Assembly (NCBI GenBank): GCA_029238935.1
Contig: JAQZBN010000005.1
Coordinates: 62,001 to 126,000 of the forward strand
Source: Herbinix sp.
GTDB lineage: Bacteria > Bacillota > Clostridia > Lachnospirales > Lachnospiraceae
Direction: 5' to 3'
DNA: 64,000 nucleotides
Both the position numbers and the translations under genes were made by a program. Below the pieces are notes generated by a model, which saw only the letters and a program-made list of their open reading frames with translations, was not told the DNA's origin and did not search any database. Positions within the stretch are counted from its first letter, which is position 1; each line of letters starts with the position of its first letter. This document shows positions 54,725 through 63,659 of this stretch, piece by piece.

Positions 54725-57058
54725 TTATTGCTCCTTATAATAACTTAAAGTATCGATTAATTCCCGTGTTAATTCAATATTATCTTTCTGTAGCTGACGA
54801 TATCTTCCTTCGATTTCTTTAATCTTCTTCTGTCTGTCTCTCTCGTATCTTGCCATAGCTTCCTCAAATAATGGTTGCTGTAATAGCTTTACCCTAAGCT
54901 CTCTGGAAAATGGGCAATAAGTTGCCATCATCTCTCGAACCGGCTTATTCAATTTTACTGCACCATATGCTTCATTCTTGATCCATAACTCATAATCAAT
55001 AACAAAGATCTCTCTGCTGCTGTTTTTTCCTTTTTGTATCTGTAATTTAATCTTTTCTTTCTTTTCTTCGGACAAGTCCTTATTTTTACGATAAAACTGA
55101 AGGTAATCGGAATACTCTGACGTAAGAGATTTGTACTTTATATTATTCCAAGCAGTACCTTGTATTCTTCTACATAATTCCCATCGATATCTGCCAAGAA
55201 TTCGTACCATAATCGTAAAAAGATTCGCATCAGTAAAAGAAGGCATAAGGATACGCCCTTCACTGTCACGATATTTACCGGTAATTTCCTGCCACATGAT
55301 CCCATTGTCGCCATAATTTGGCATAAGAATGATATCTGGGTAAACTCTCTTTATGATATATTCCTTGGCAATGTTTTTCGCTTGATTTACGTATAATACT
55401 TCTCGATCAAAGACCGAAAAATCTACCTTCATGATTTCATTCATGGTTTCATTTATCTTGGACACAGACAAGTAGAGTTGTTCTAAGTTGTTGATAAATT
55501 GGTCTTTTGATAAAAATGGTACAAAGACACTAATTTGACCGCTGGTTAGACGGCTATTGTAACGAATCATGTTTTGTAGTTCATAATTCAACCGTCGAAT
55601 TGGAGATTCCGTCCATTCTTTTACATCTTTTTCGGTTAACTTGCCCTGTTTTCTTAAACTAGCTAATACTTCTGGATAGTCCAAATCAAATTCATTCTTT
55701 GAAGGTTCTTTCTTTCCTTCATAAATCAATGTAAGCCATTCTTTCGTATTATACACCTTATACGGACCGGTTGGCTTTTCATCTTGTAGGAAACAAAGAG
55801 CCAGTAATTGATCCTTGGTCAGCAATTTTTCCTCAGCTAACCCATATTTTAAAAACAAGTCTACCGCTCTTGGTACCTGTTTATCCTCATAAGCTTTAAT
55901 AAAAGTTCTCTGATATAGTTCATAATGATTGTCTGATAATTGTTTTCTAAGAAATCGGCTATTATCATCTGTTGCATATCTATCCTTTGCATTCATATAT
56001 TCGAGCATGCATTTTTTCATTTCCTCTGCTCGGTCAGGCTCAACTCCTGCATAAGTTATAATCTTGCTAAAGGAATCCCTTAAATCCTCTAACGCATCAT
56101 TTGCAGCTTTCGGGGAGTATTTAAGATGGGAATCCGTACTTTTATCTTTTTCCTTGGTTCCGGTCAGAAGCAGACAATAAATTTCTTCCATCCGATTACG
56201 ATCTATCGATAATTTACATTCTATGTTGCTGAAGTAAAAATTCTCTATTTTATTAAGTTCATCCACCATGGTATCAATCATATCTACAATCTGTGAATTG
56301 TTACCCCCGGCATTTTCTATTTCAAGTGCAAGACCTGCTACCAAAAGAAAGAGACAGGTTTCACTTCCATCAGCCAATGCATTCACCAAAAACACTACAT
56401 CTTCCGACAATTTTTTCAAAGCTTCCAGCTGAAGGTTTACAATGTCGATCTGATCTTCAACCTGATATAGGGTTACACTATTACCGTATGAATAGAATGC
56501 CTTAACAACATCAAGTGGTATATTCTTACATTCTTTATAATAATCTATCCGGGGTTTTTGCAGTTCCAAATCATTCACTATACCGGGAAGTACTGCCATT
56601 TGCTTCGAAGCCTTTATTTTATATCCCAAACGGGTTCCCGTTCCTACATAGTCCTTATAGCTCTCTGTTACAAATGTAGAAAGTCTCATCCCATGTTTGA
56701 TTAGACCCTCATAGATACGATCCAACTCCGCAATATACCTATGGAATGAGGCAACCAAGAGGCCATGATAATCCTTATTCGATGAAAGCAAAGATTCCAA
56801 CTCTTCCTCACGGTTTACAGCAAATACATATAAGATAACGTCATCAAGCGATACATAAGTACTTTGATACTTACCAACATATAAGTCATTGACACCTAAA
56901 AAACTTCCTGCACCAGCGATTATCTTAGAACCGCTGTTCATAATCTGGACTCTGCCTTTTAATAAGAGGCCTATGCTAAATACCGGTTCTTCTGCGGTAT
57001 ATATAACTGTTCCTTTAGCAAATTGATTTACTGCATTGGGATTTATCTTTAATTCCAT
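54725..57058 (-). CDS. Large protein with N-terminal cyclic nucleotide-binding-like domain
   Basis: A 777-residue protein. The first ~105 residues look like a cNMP-binding beta-barrel (FAKGTVIYTAEEPVFSIGLLLKGRVQI, then GSFLGVNDLYVG). The remaining 670 residues are mainly helical with no family that I recognise, ending in a coiled coil (about 735-777). No membrane segment and no HTH are seen, so it is not a CRP-type regulator. It lies directly upstream of the TPR/AAA-like gene on the same strand. GAGGTG lies before the ATG. Both may be specific to Lachnospiraceae; this is an impression, not a search. Confidence 0.7.
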   Translation of the reverse strand: MELKINPNAVNQFAKGTVIYTAEEPVFSIGLLLKGRVQIMNSGSKIIAGAGSFLGVNDLYVGKYQSTYVSLDDVILYVFAVNREEELESLLSSNKDYHGLLVASFHRYIAELDRIYEGLIKHGMRLSTFVTESYKDYVGTGTRLGYKIKASKQMAVLPGIVNDLELQKPRIDYYKECKNIPLDVVKAFYSYGNSVTLYQVEDQIDIVNLQLEALKKLSEDVVFLVNALADGSETCLFLLVAGLALEIENAGGNNSQIVDMIDTMVDELNKIENFYFSNIECKLSIDRNRMEEIYCLLLTGTKEKDKSTDSHLKYSPKAANDALEDLRDSFSKIITYAGVEPDRAEEMKKCMLEYMNAKDRYATDDNSRFLRKQLSDNHYELYQRTFIKAYEDKQVPRAVDLFLKYGLAEEKLLTKDQLLALCFLQDEKPTGPYKVYNTKEWLTLIYEGKKEPSKNEFDLDYPEVLASLRKQGKLTEKDVKEWTESPIRRLNYELQNMIRYNSRLTSGQISVFVPFLSKDQFINNLEQLYLSVSKINETMNEIMKVDFSVFDREVLYVNQAKNIAKEYIIKRVYPDIILMPNYGDNGIMWQEITGKYRDSEGRILMPSFTDANLFTIMVRILGRYRWELCRRIQGTAWNNIKYKSLTSEYSDYLQFYRKNKDLSEEKKEKIKLQIQKGKNSSREIFVIDYELWIKNEAYGAVKLNKPVREMMATYCPFSRELRVKLLQQPLFEEAMARYERDRQKKIKEIEGRYRQLQKDNIELTRELIDTLSYYKEQ

Positions 57059-57235
57059 TCTGCTTCACCTCATTCATCTCACACTACAATATCAAGCCTA
57101 GGTTTATTATATACTATTATTTATATAACAGAAAGCATAACCTGTCAATTTTACGCAAATTAATACATCTTTTTTAGATTATGCACGATAAAGGGATATT
57201 ACTAATTTCTGCGTTTGGTTTGTAGCTATATAATA

Positions 57236-57275
57236 AAAAAACCGTCTCTTTCGGAACTCTCCGAATGAAACAGTC
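57236..57275 (-). terminator. Terminator of the SRP RNA
   Basis: A hairpin with CTTTCGGA/TCCGAATG-type pairing and a T7 exit on the minus strand, about 20 bases beyond the RNA 3' end. Confidence 0.7.
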
Positions 57276-57295
57276 TCTCATAGTTTATATTAAAT

Positions 57296-57558
57296 TCCGT
57301 GCGCTCTGCTTCGAATGCTCTCTACAAGCGTTACCTTTACAGTTAACTCGGTCCAGGCACCCTTACGGCACACAGGATATTTTGCTTAGTGCTGCTTCAT
57401 TCCTGACCTGACACGGTTCACAAATTCCTGTTGCGTAAGACCCAAACGTCAACATCACTTATAAAGGGCAGCCCTACAAAGAGTCACCCTAGGCAGAACA
57501 TCACCCCTGCTGTAGCGGATTGCAGGTACAGGGCACCGCTATCTCCCCGGCTGCACGG
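57296..57558 (-). ncRNA. ffs: Signal recognition particle RNA, long Bacillus type
   Basis: A ~263-base RNA. The conserved Ffh-binding hairpin reads GTCAGGTCAGGAATGAAGCAGC, and the flanking segments match the B. subtilis scRNA throughout (for example GGTAGCGGTGCCCTGTACCTGCAATCC-like and TGTTGACGTTTGGGTC). 5' and 3' ends pair through CCGTGC/GCACGG. It includes the Alu-type domain absent from short 4.5S RNAs. Any open frame over it is accidental. Confidence 0.95.
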
Positions 57559-57710
57559 AAACTTTATGACAAAGGATACAAATAACTTTACTTGCATTTA
57601 CATTTTACTATTAAATCGCAAATGCACGTATACTAACCAAATAAATTCGTATTTATCGTTTTCTTTATAAAAACGCTGTATTGCAAGTATAAGGCTTTTT
57701 GATAAGGATG

Positions 57711-58187
57711 TCAACCCTTATGTAGCTTTTCCTGCTTATTCCTAATTCTTAGTTCCTGAAAGAAATCCTGAAGTATTTTTGCGCACTCCTCTTCCATGAC
57801 TCCCGTGATTAGTTCCACCTGATGATTGAACTGTTCCATTTGCAATATATTTAAAATAGATCCGGCACAACCAGCCTTCGGATTCATGGTTCCTACCACA
57901 ACCTGTTTCATACGGGACTGAACGATCGCTCCAGCACACATCTGACAGGGCTCTAAGGTTACGTACATGACGCAGTCCTCCAGACGCCAATCACCCATTT
58001 TCTTACTTGCTTGTTCAATTGCCAGAAGCTCTGCATGAGCCAATGTAGTCTTTTTGGTATTACGTTTATTATAACCCCTGCCGATGATTTTATCCTGATA
58101 AACAATCACACAACCAATGGGTACTTCACCGATCTTATAAGCTTTTTTCGCCTGCTTCAGTGCTTCTTTCATAAATATATCATTCAT
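57711..58187 (-). CDS. tadA: tRNA-specific adenosine deaminase
   Basis: A 158-residue zinc deaminase that converts A34 to inosine in tRNA-Arg(ACG). Catalytic HAE (His51, Glu53) and PCQMC (Cys81, Cys84) are intact. The ATG at 58187 follows AAAAGGAAG; an ATG six codons earlier lies before it. It is divergent from the NrdG-like gene and about 150 bases upstream of the SRP RNA on the same strand, as is often seen in Firmicutes. Confidence 0.95.
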   Translation of the reverse strand: MNDIFMKEALKQAKKAYKIGEVPIGCVIVYQDKIIGRGYNKRNTKKTTLAHAELLAIEQASKKMGDWRLEDCVMYVTLEPCQMCAGAIVQSRMKQVVVGTMNPKAGCAGSILNILQMEQFNHQVELITGVMEEECAKILQDFFQELRIRNKQEKLHKG

Positions 58188-58266
58188 GGTAATCTTCCTT
58201 TTCATCTGGACGAGTACTTCCTAATCTGTTATAGTTATTGTATCATAACCCCGGTAAGGAGACAAT

Positions 58267-58962
58267 ATGCAGATCTACGGCTTTAACAAAACAACATTAT
58301 TAGACTATCCCAAACATCTGGCAGCCACGATATTTCTTGGCGGCTGTAACTTTCGATGCCCCTTCTGTCATAATGCTTCCCTGGTAACGAAGTTATATTC
58401 TCAGCCAACCATACCTGTGGAAGAGGTATTTTCATATCTTCAAAAAAGAAAAAAAATACTAGAAGGTGTATGTATTACCGGTGGTGAACCGACTCTCTAT
58501 GCTGAGCTTCCTGATTTCATAAAAGACATTAAGTCCCTGGGCTTAAAAGTTAAATTAGATACCAATGGATCCAATCCCTCGATGTTAGAAAGTTTGGTAC
58601 AGAATAGTTTAATTGATTATGTAGCTATGGATATTAAAAATAGCAAAGAACATTACGGTTTTTCCGTCGGCGTTCCTAACTATGACGTAACACCAATCTG
58701 TGAAAGTGTTTCCTATCTATTAACTGATCCGGTGGATTATGAGTTCCGCACTACGATTGTTCAAGAACATCACAACGAACAGGATATTCATTCTATTGGG
58801 GAATGGATTCGAGGTGCCAAAGCATATTATTTACAATCCTATCAAGATTCCGGTGATGTTATCACTCCTGGTTTGAACAGCCACACTATAGAAACCCTTC
58901 AAACCTTCACAAAAGTCCTAACACCTTATGTACAACAGGTATCCTTACGAGGAATCTCATAG
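58267..58962 (+). CDS. Anaerobic ribonucleoside-triphosphate reductase activating enzyme (NrdG-like)
   Basis: A 231-residue radical SAM protein. The iron-sulfur motif CxxxCxxC is at Cys27, Cys31 and Cys34 (GGCNFRCPFCHN), with GGEPT downstream. It resembles the 'anaerobic NTP reductase activating protein' type, which makes the glycyl radical in NrdD. No nrdD gene is adjacent, so the target could be another glycyl-radical enzyme. AAGGAG precedes the ATG. Confidence 0.85.
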   Translation: MQIYGFNKTTLLDYPKHLAATIFLGGCNFRCPFCHNASLVTKLYSQPTIPVEEVFSYLQKRKKILEGVCITGGEPTLYAELPDFIKDIKSLGLKVKLDTNGSNPSMLESLVQNSLIDYVAMDIKNSKEHYGFSVGVPNYDVTPICESVSYLLTDPVDYEFRTTIVQEHHNEQDIHSIGEWIRGAKAYYLQSYQDSGDVITPGLNSHTIETLQTFTKVLTPYVQQVSLRGIS

Positions 58963-59008
58963 TAAAGTTTCATTATTATTGCCAACAAGCAGAAAACGGG
59001 GTTTTTCT

Positions 59009-59608
59009 ATGTTAATGACCTATGAAACAAACCGTCTCATACTAAAAATACTTCACAAAGACTCTGCTCCTGAGGTCCTTGCCTTTTATGAGGAGAATAA
59101 ATCCTTCTTTGAACCTTGGGAACCGAAGAGAGCTGAGAACTTTTATACTCTCGCTTATCAGAGGGCTGTCTTAGCTGCAGAGTATCATAATATGTCTGAG
59201 GGTAATTTCTTAAGATACTGGGTGTTTTTAAAGGATCATCCGGAGGAAATTATCGGTACGTTCTGTTTTCAAAACTTTTTAAAATTGCCCTATCAAAGCT
59301 GCTGTATTGGATATAAGTACGCAAAAAAGCATACCCGAAATGGATATGCCTATGAAAGTGTTCAAAAAGGTATCTCCGTTATCTTTGAAGACTTTTGCAT
59401 TCATCGTATTGAAGCTTTTATTATGCCAAGTAATTTACCTTCCAGGCAGTTAATTGAAAAACTAAACTTTGAACCGGAAGGGCTTGCGAAATCACTTGCT
59501 AAGGTGGATGGTATTTGGACGGATCACCTTCGATTTGCAATAATTAACCCCAAGGATCTTTCGCATAAATCAGAATGGACCCATCCAAACAGTCTTCCCT
59601 TATTGTAA
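59009..59608 (+). CDS. GNAT-family N-acetyltransferase (RimJ/RimL type)
   Basis: A 199-residue acetyltransferase with the RimJ/RimL layout: ETNRLILK near the N-terminus, CCIGYKYAKKHTRNGYAYE (acetyl-CoA loop) and RIEAFIMPSNLPSRQLIEKLNFEPEG. It may acetylate a ribosomal protein, an amino acid or an antibiotic; the substrate is unknown. The ATG at 59009 has only a modest site (ACGGGG about 8 bases upstream). Its 3' end overlaps the convergent DUF6128-like gene by 9 bases. Confidence 0.82.
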   Translation: MLMTYETNRLILKILHKDSAPEVLAFYEENKSFFEPWEPKRAENFYTLAYQRAVLAAEYHNMSEGNFLRYWVFLKDHPEEIIGTFCFQNFLKLPYQSCCIGYKYAKKHTRNGYAYESVQKGISVIFEDFCIHRIEAFIMPSNLPSRQLIEKLNFEPEGLAKSLAKVDGIWTDHLRFAIINPKDLSHKSEWTHPNSLPLL

Positions 59609-61261
59609 CACAATTGGTATATACCAATAACCAAATTCTCCCTGTCTGAGATCTCTTTTGCGAATGGATTTAAAATTTTCAAAGCCAAACATTCTGGCCA
59701 TAAAATGTTCGCGATTATTGTAGATGCCCGGAACGCCTAATATGTAACGGCAACCAAAACGATCTTTTATCTTAGCAAATATCAGATGCTGATAACAATA
59801 AAAACCATGAAGAAGAAAGCTATTATTACTGAGTACCCAAGCATCCATCGGTAAGTAACCAATATCCTTCGGTTCAATCTTTACACAGAGGATTACTTCA
59901 TTATCTTCAAAAGGATACATTCTTGGATAGCTGTCAAAGATTCTTTGAGCCTGTGGGTGTTCTGTATTTTCCCAATCCTCCATACTATTAAAGTTCATAG
60001 TCTCCAGAGTATCCTCCTCCAAATCCTCCTGAGCCACTTCCTTTTCATTTTCTTTTGTTTGCTCCCACATTAGTTCATCCATCTCTTCTTTTTTCTCTTC
60101 CCTTTGGTTCTTAATATCTTCCTCTACTTTGTCGAGGTCAACACCGGTATCCAGTTCAATCGATTGGATGGAAGCCTGTTCACCAAACATAAACTCATTT
60201 GTATTTCGTATTCTTTCCTGATATCTACTTTTCGGAGGGACGTACTTGGGAAGCACTCCGCTGCGATATCTCGGTTTATATTCCTGTGCCGCTTCCTGCA
60301 CTTCTTCTTTGCTTTCTACTTTCAAATCAACTTTCTGTACATCTCTGTCCTCTGTATTGATCTCTACTGCACTCTCACTATTTGGTTCTGAGTCAAGTTC
60401 CACTCTCGATAGAGTAAGTTCCTGTTCTATGGCTTCTTCTACCATTCCTATGGTGCTAAGATCGATTTCACTATCCAATGATTGCTCTTCTATATGTTCA
60501 ATTATATTCTCTACTTCATTCTCTACAACATTCTCTACAACATTCTCTTCTACATTTTCTACTACGCTCTCTATTCTATGCTCTGCTATATGTTCTTTTA
60601 TGGGGGCTGCTATGGACTTATTTCTGAATTCCTCTTTTCGTTCTTCATATTTCTCTTCCGCTGTACGTTCCACGACTAATTTTAAATTCTGTTCTATTCT
60701 ATTCTTTACAGACTCTATATCCTCATCAGAAGTTTCCTTAGCATCCTCATTTACCTTAACGATAACTTTTTCTTTCTCAGCTTCTTCCTGAAGCATATCC
60801 ATTTTTGCTTGATGTCCTTCCGGTGATATCGAAACTCCTTCCGATTTCATTTTCTTCCCATGATTTGGCTTTAGGGCATCTTGAACTGCCTTTTGGGTAA
60901 TCGGTTTGTCATCCCACTCCGTTGCAAAGAAGATTTCATCATTCAAAAATAGAATCAGTCCGCCCATATCAGAAAGAGCGTATCCGGAGTTCATTATATT
61001 TGTTTCATTGGCAGTTAGTTTGCTGTCCATTACATGACTTTTAAGGGCTGAATCTCCCAGATAAATCAATTCCATCCCATCGTCGTCCCGCTGAATTAAG
61101 TATGTAGGAAAGATACTATCCGATTGCCCAAGCAGTTGTAGATGCAGGGTAATTTTACATTGACCATTCTTAGCTTCTACCCTGACATATCCTATATTAT
61201 TTTTCTTAACCCCTCGTTCGTATTGATAAATATACGATACCATTCTTTTATAATCAGCCAA
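59600..61261 (-). CDS. DUF6128-like protein with acidic repeat linker
   Basis: A 553-residue protein with two conserved ends and a disordered centre. The N-terminus (about 1-135) and the C-terminal ~130 residues (SYPRMYPFEDNEVILCVKIEPKDIGYLP..., YILGVPGIYNNREHFMARMFGFENF) resemble the Lachnospiraceae DUF6128 type. The centre is Glu/Val/Asn-rich with tandem NVVENVVENEVEN units. No signal peptide or membrane helix. The start is TTG at 61261, because AAAGGAG lies 7-9 bases upstream. Function unknown. Confidence 0.7.
   Translation of the reverse strand: MADYKRMVSYIYQYERGVKKNNIGYVRVEAKNGQCKITLHLQLLGQSDSIFPTYLIQRDDDGMELIYLGDSALKSHVMDSKLTANETNIMNSGYALSDMGGLILFLNDEIFFATEWDDKPITQKAVQDALKPNHGKKMKSEGVSISPEGHQAKMDMLQEEAEKEKVIVKVNEDAKETSDEDIESVKNRIEQNLKLVVERTAEEKYEERKEEFRNKSIAAPIKEHIAEHRIESVVENVEENVVENVVENEVENIIEHIEEQSLDSEIDLSTIGMVEEAIEQELTLSRVELDSEPNSESAVEINTEDRDVQKVDLKVESKEEVQEAAQEYKPRYRSGVLPKYVPPKSRYQERIRNTNEFMFGEQASIQSIELDTGVDLDKVEEDIKNQREEKKEEMDELMWEQTKENEKEVAQEDLEEDTLETMNFNSMEDWENTEHPQAQRIFDSYPRMYPFEDNEVILCVKIEPKDIGYLPMDAWVLSNNSFLLHGFYCYQHLIFAKIKDRFGCRYILGVPGIYNNREHFMARMFGFENFKSIRKRDLRQGEFGYWYIPIVLQ
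60500..60575 (-). repeat. Short tandem repeats in the DUF6128-like gene
   Basis: Imperfect 12- to 15-base units (plus-strand CATTCTCTACAA-like) encode repeated V-E-N tetrad-type motifs. The period is a multiple of three. Confidence 0.7.
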
Positions 61262-61477
61262 AAAATCACTCCTTTAATTCCCTCTTACAGACTGGGTTCA
61301 TTGATAATTCTATTCAATATATTCGATGTGACGGATCAATATTCCTATCCTGTCCATCTATTCCGATTCAGTAAAATCTCCCTGAAATAACCCATCCTTT
61401 ATGGGATAAGATCTTATGACACAATCACTTTATCCTATGATAAAAAAGTTGATCTGGTTACTAAATAATAAATAAAA

Positions 61478-61532
61478 AAAGCTGTTATCTCTTATCTCCT
61501 TCCCTTAAGAAGAAATAAGAAATAACAACTTT
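61478..61532 (-). terminator. Terminator of ksgA
   Basis: AAAGTTGTTAT...ATAACAGCTTT with inner TTCTTAT/ATAAGAG pairing, followed on the minus strand by seven T. Confidence 0.8.
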
Positions 61533-61540
61533 ATCTTTTT

Positions 61541-62404
61541 TTATAGTGAAGAAAAATAATTCGCCAGACTCGCAAATTGTTCCAGTGTTAATGCTTCCCC
61601 TCGTATGTTTTCTGAAAACCCCAATGCAGTTAATCCTTTGATAATATCCTCTTTCGGTAAATTAATCTCCGGTGAATTATTAAGGCCATTTACAAGGGTT
61701 TTTCTCCTTTGATTAAACGATGCTCGGATCATACGAAATAATAATCCTTCATCTAAAACTTTAATCGGGGAATCCTTGTGTAGCGTCAATCGAATAACAG
61801 CCGAGCCTACGTTTGGTCGTGGCATAAAGCAGTTGGCTGGTACATTTGCAGCGATATAAGGCTTGGCATAATATTGAACCGCCAGGGATAGCGCACCATA
61901 ATCCTTACTACCTGGGGCAGCCTGCATTCGTTCTGCGACTTCCTTCTGCACCATAACCGTTACATTAATGAGTGGAATATGTTGTTCAAACAAAGCCATA
62001 ATGATTGGTGTTGTAATGTAGTAAGGAAGGTTAGCAACCACCTTAATTGGTCTTCCGCCATTTTTTTCATTGATCAGGGAAAGTATATCTACCTTTAAAA
62101 TATCCTGATTTAACACTGTCACGTTATCATAAGCCGAAAGCGTATCCTCCAAGATAGGAAGCAGCATTTTATCTATTTCCACCGCTAGGACCTCTCTTGC
62201 ATTTTCACAAAGATATTGTGTCAGTGTTCCGATACCCGGACCGATTTCCAAAACAAAGTCATCCTTTGTTATGTCGGCAGCTCGTATTATTTTCTCCAAA
62301 ACATGGGTATCAATTAAAAAGTTCTGTCCAAATTTTTTTTGAAATATAAACTTATATTTATTTAATATTTCTATTGTATTTTTAGGATTGCCTAACTCCG
62401 CCAT
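61541..62404 (-). CDS. rsmA: 16S rRNA dimethyladenosine transferase
   Basis: A 287-residue KsgA/RsmA, which dimethylates two adenosines in helix 45 of 16S rRNA. The SAM-binding EIGPGIGTLT and catalytic NLPYY motifs are present; length is normal. GAGAGGT precedes the ATG. It lies 42 bases after tatD on the same strand, the usual tatD-ksgA arrangement. Confidence 0.97.
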   Translation of the reverse strand: MAELGNPKNTIEILNKYKFIFQKKFGQNFLIDTHVLEKIIRAADITKDDFVLEIGPGIGTLTQYLCENAREVLAVEIDKMLLPILEDTLSAYDNVTVLNQDILKVDILSLINEKNGGRPIKVVANLPYYITTPIIMALFEQHIPLINVTVMVQKEVAERMQAAPGSKDYGALSLAVQYYAKPYIAANVPANCFMPRPNVGSAVIRLTLHKDSPIKVLDEGLLFRMIRASFNQRRKTLVNGLNNSPEINLPKEDIIKGLTALGFSENIRGEALTLEQFASLANYFSSL

Positions 62405-62446
62405 CGTTTACCTCTCATTATAAAAGCCTTTTTCGCTATTCAACTA

Positions 62447-63226
62447 TTACCGATCCATTCCATTTGGGAAATATAAGCGTCTCGCATTTTCGTTCGTAAC
62501 CTGAACTACGGTCTCATAATCAACCCCTTTGATATTAGCTATCTCTTTCGCAACATAAGACAGATTTAATGAGGTATTTCTTTGACCTCTTTTGGGAACG
62601 GGGGAAAGATATGGACAGTCCGTCTCCAGTACCAATTGGTTGAGGGGAGCATACTCCACCACGTCCTTTAATTTCTTTGCATTGGTAAACGTAACGACTC
62701 CTCCAATGCCCAAATAATAGCCCTGATTGAGATATTGTCTTGCCTGTTCCAATCCGTATCCAAAGCAATGTATAATCCCGCCCATCTCCTCTGCTTTGGC
62801 TTCCTTCATCATGGAAAAGGTATCATTGGCTGCATCTCTGCTGTGAATAACAAGGGGAAGACTAAGTTCTCTTGCCAGTTCCAGTTGTCTTGCAAACCAT
62901 TTTTTCTGCGTTTCCCGATCCGGTGTATCCCAGTAATAGTCCAGTCCGATTTCACCTATGGCAACATTTTTAGGATGCTTTGCCTTCGCTTTTAACCATG
63001 TAAATATATCTTCATCCAGTTCCATCGAAGAACTGGGGTGTATTCCGATGGCTCCGTACACATAAGGGTAGGTTTCTATCAGCGATATGGTCTTATCAAT
63101 GGTTGATAACGCTGAGCTGACATTAATTACAAACTCGATTCCTTCCCCTGGTAAGCTATTTAATATTTCATGTCTGTCATCATTGAATGCATCGTCTTCA
63201 TAATGGGCATGTGTTTCAAAAATCAT
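62447..63226 (-). CDS. tatD: TatD-family metal-dependent hydrolase
   Basis: A 259-residue TIM-barrel deoxyribonuclease of the TatD family. Metal ligands are visible: HAH at 6-8, GEIGLDYYW, VIHSRDA, IHCFGYG and ETDCPYLSP. It has DNase activity in related proteins and may act in DNA repair or turnover. AAGAGGATAAATT precedes the ATG. It is followed by ksgA. Confidence 0.95.
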   Translation of the reverse strand: MIFETHAHYEDDAFNDDRHEILNSLPGEGIEFVINVSSALSTIDKTISLIETYPYVYGAIGIHPSSSMELDEDIFTWLKAKAKHPKNVAIGEIGLDYYWDTPDRETQKKWFARQLELARELSLPLVIHSRDAANDTFSMMKEAKAEEMGGIIHCFGYGLEQARQYLNQGYYLGIGGVVTFTNAKKLKDVVEYAPLNQLVLETDCPYLSPVPKRGQRNTSLNLSYVAKEIANIKGVDYETVVQVTNENARRLYFPNGMDR

Positions 63227-63439
63227 AATTTATCCTCTTTTTTCCGTTTCTTTTACGGGTTGAAATGAAATCCTTCTTCTTAGTCTCTATGTAATTATTA
63301 ACCCAATTGCACGGGTTATCCTTAATTTTTATTCTTTCGCAGCCATAACTTTACCATTTCTTCCCGAATAATGCAAGAAGTAATCGCAAAATCATCCTAG
63401 GCCCTGTAATCTATTTTACTAAGTATAAGGTAAAAGAGG

Positions 63440-63494
63440 GGGATGCGCAGCAAGATCACCTTGTTGGTGCATCATGTAATCTGACCTGCATCCC
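63440..63494 (-). terminator. Hairpin downstream of the small gene
   Basis: GGGATGC (63440-63446) pairs with GCATCCC (63488-63494), with inner CAGCAAG/CTTGTTG pairing; CCTCTTTTACC follows on the minus strand. It lies just after the 51-codon gene and is probably its terminator. A second short frame (18 codons) lies inside it and is not supported. Confidence 0.55.
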
Positions 63495-63503
63495 AAAGCC
63501 AAC

Positions 63504-63659
63504 TCAAACGTCTCTATATTTATTATTCTGACGTCCGACTCCTTCTTTTCTTACATTATGATTTTGATTTTGATTTTGAGTTTTTACGGAGTTCGTAATG
63601 CTATTAAATTCTTCTTTTTCTATCTTTTGTTGAAATTTTTCCTGTTTCTCTTTGTCCAT
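63504..63659 (-). CDS. Small basic, Gln/Asn-rich hypothetical protein, 51 residues
   Basis: A 51-codon gene with ATG 63659 preceded by AGAGGTG at good spacing. The product begins MDKEKQEKFQ, is rich in Lys, Glu, Gln and Asn, has a short QNQNQN run, and has no Cys, signal or membrane segment. I do not recognise a family; a small spore or nucleic-acid-binding protein is possible. It lies 277 bases upstream of tatD on the same strand. The remaining 341 bases to the end of the window are AT-rich and show no gene. Confidence 0.5.
   Translation of the reverse strand: MDKEKQEKFQQKIEKEEFNSITNSVKTQNQNQNHNVRKEGVGRQNNKYRDV

Noticed and set aside
57431-57670. 79-codon plus-strand frame
   Set aside because: It overlaps the SRP RNA on the other strand.
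57742-57990. 82-codon minus-strand frame inside tadA
   Set aside because: It is an alternate frame within a clearly assigned gene.
60246-60791. 181-codon plus-strand frame, Ser/Thr-rich
   Set aside because: It is antisense to the acidic repeat region of the DUF6128-like gene and has no ribosome binding site.
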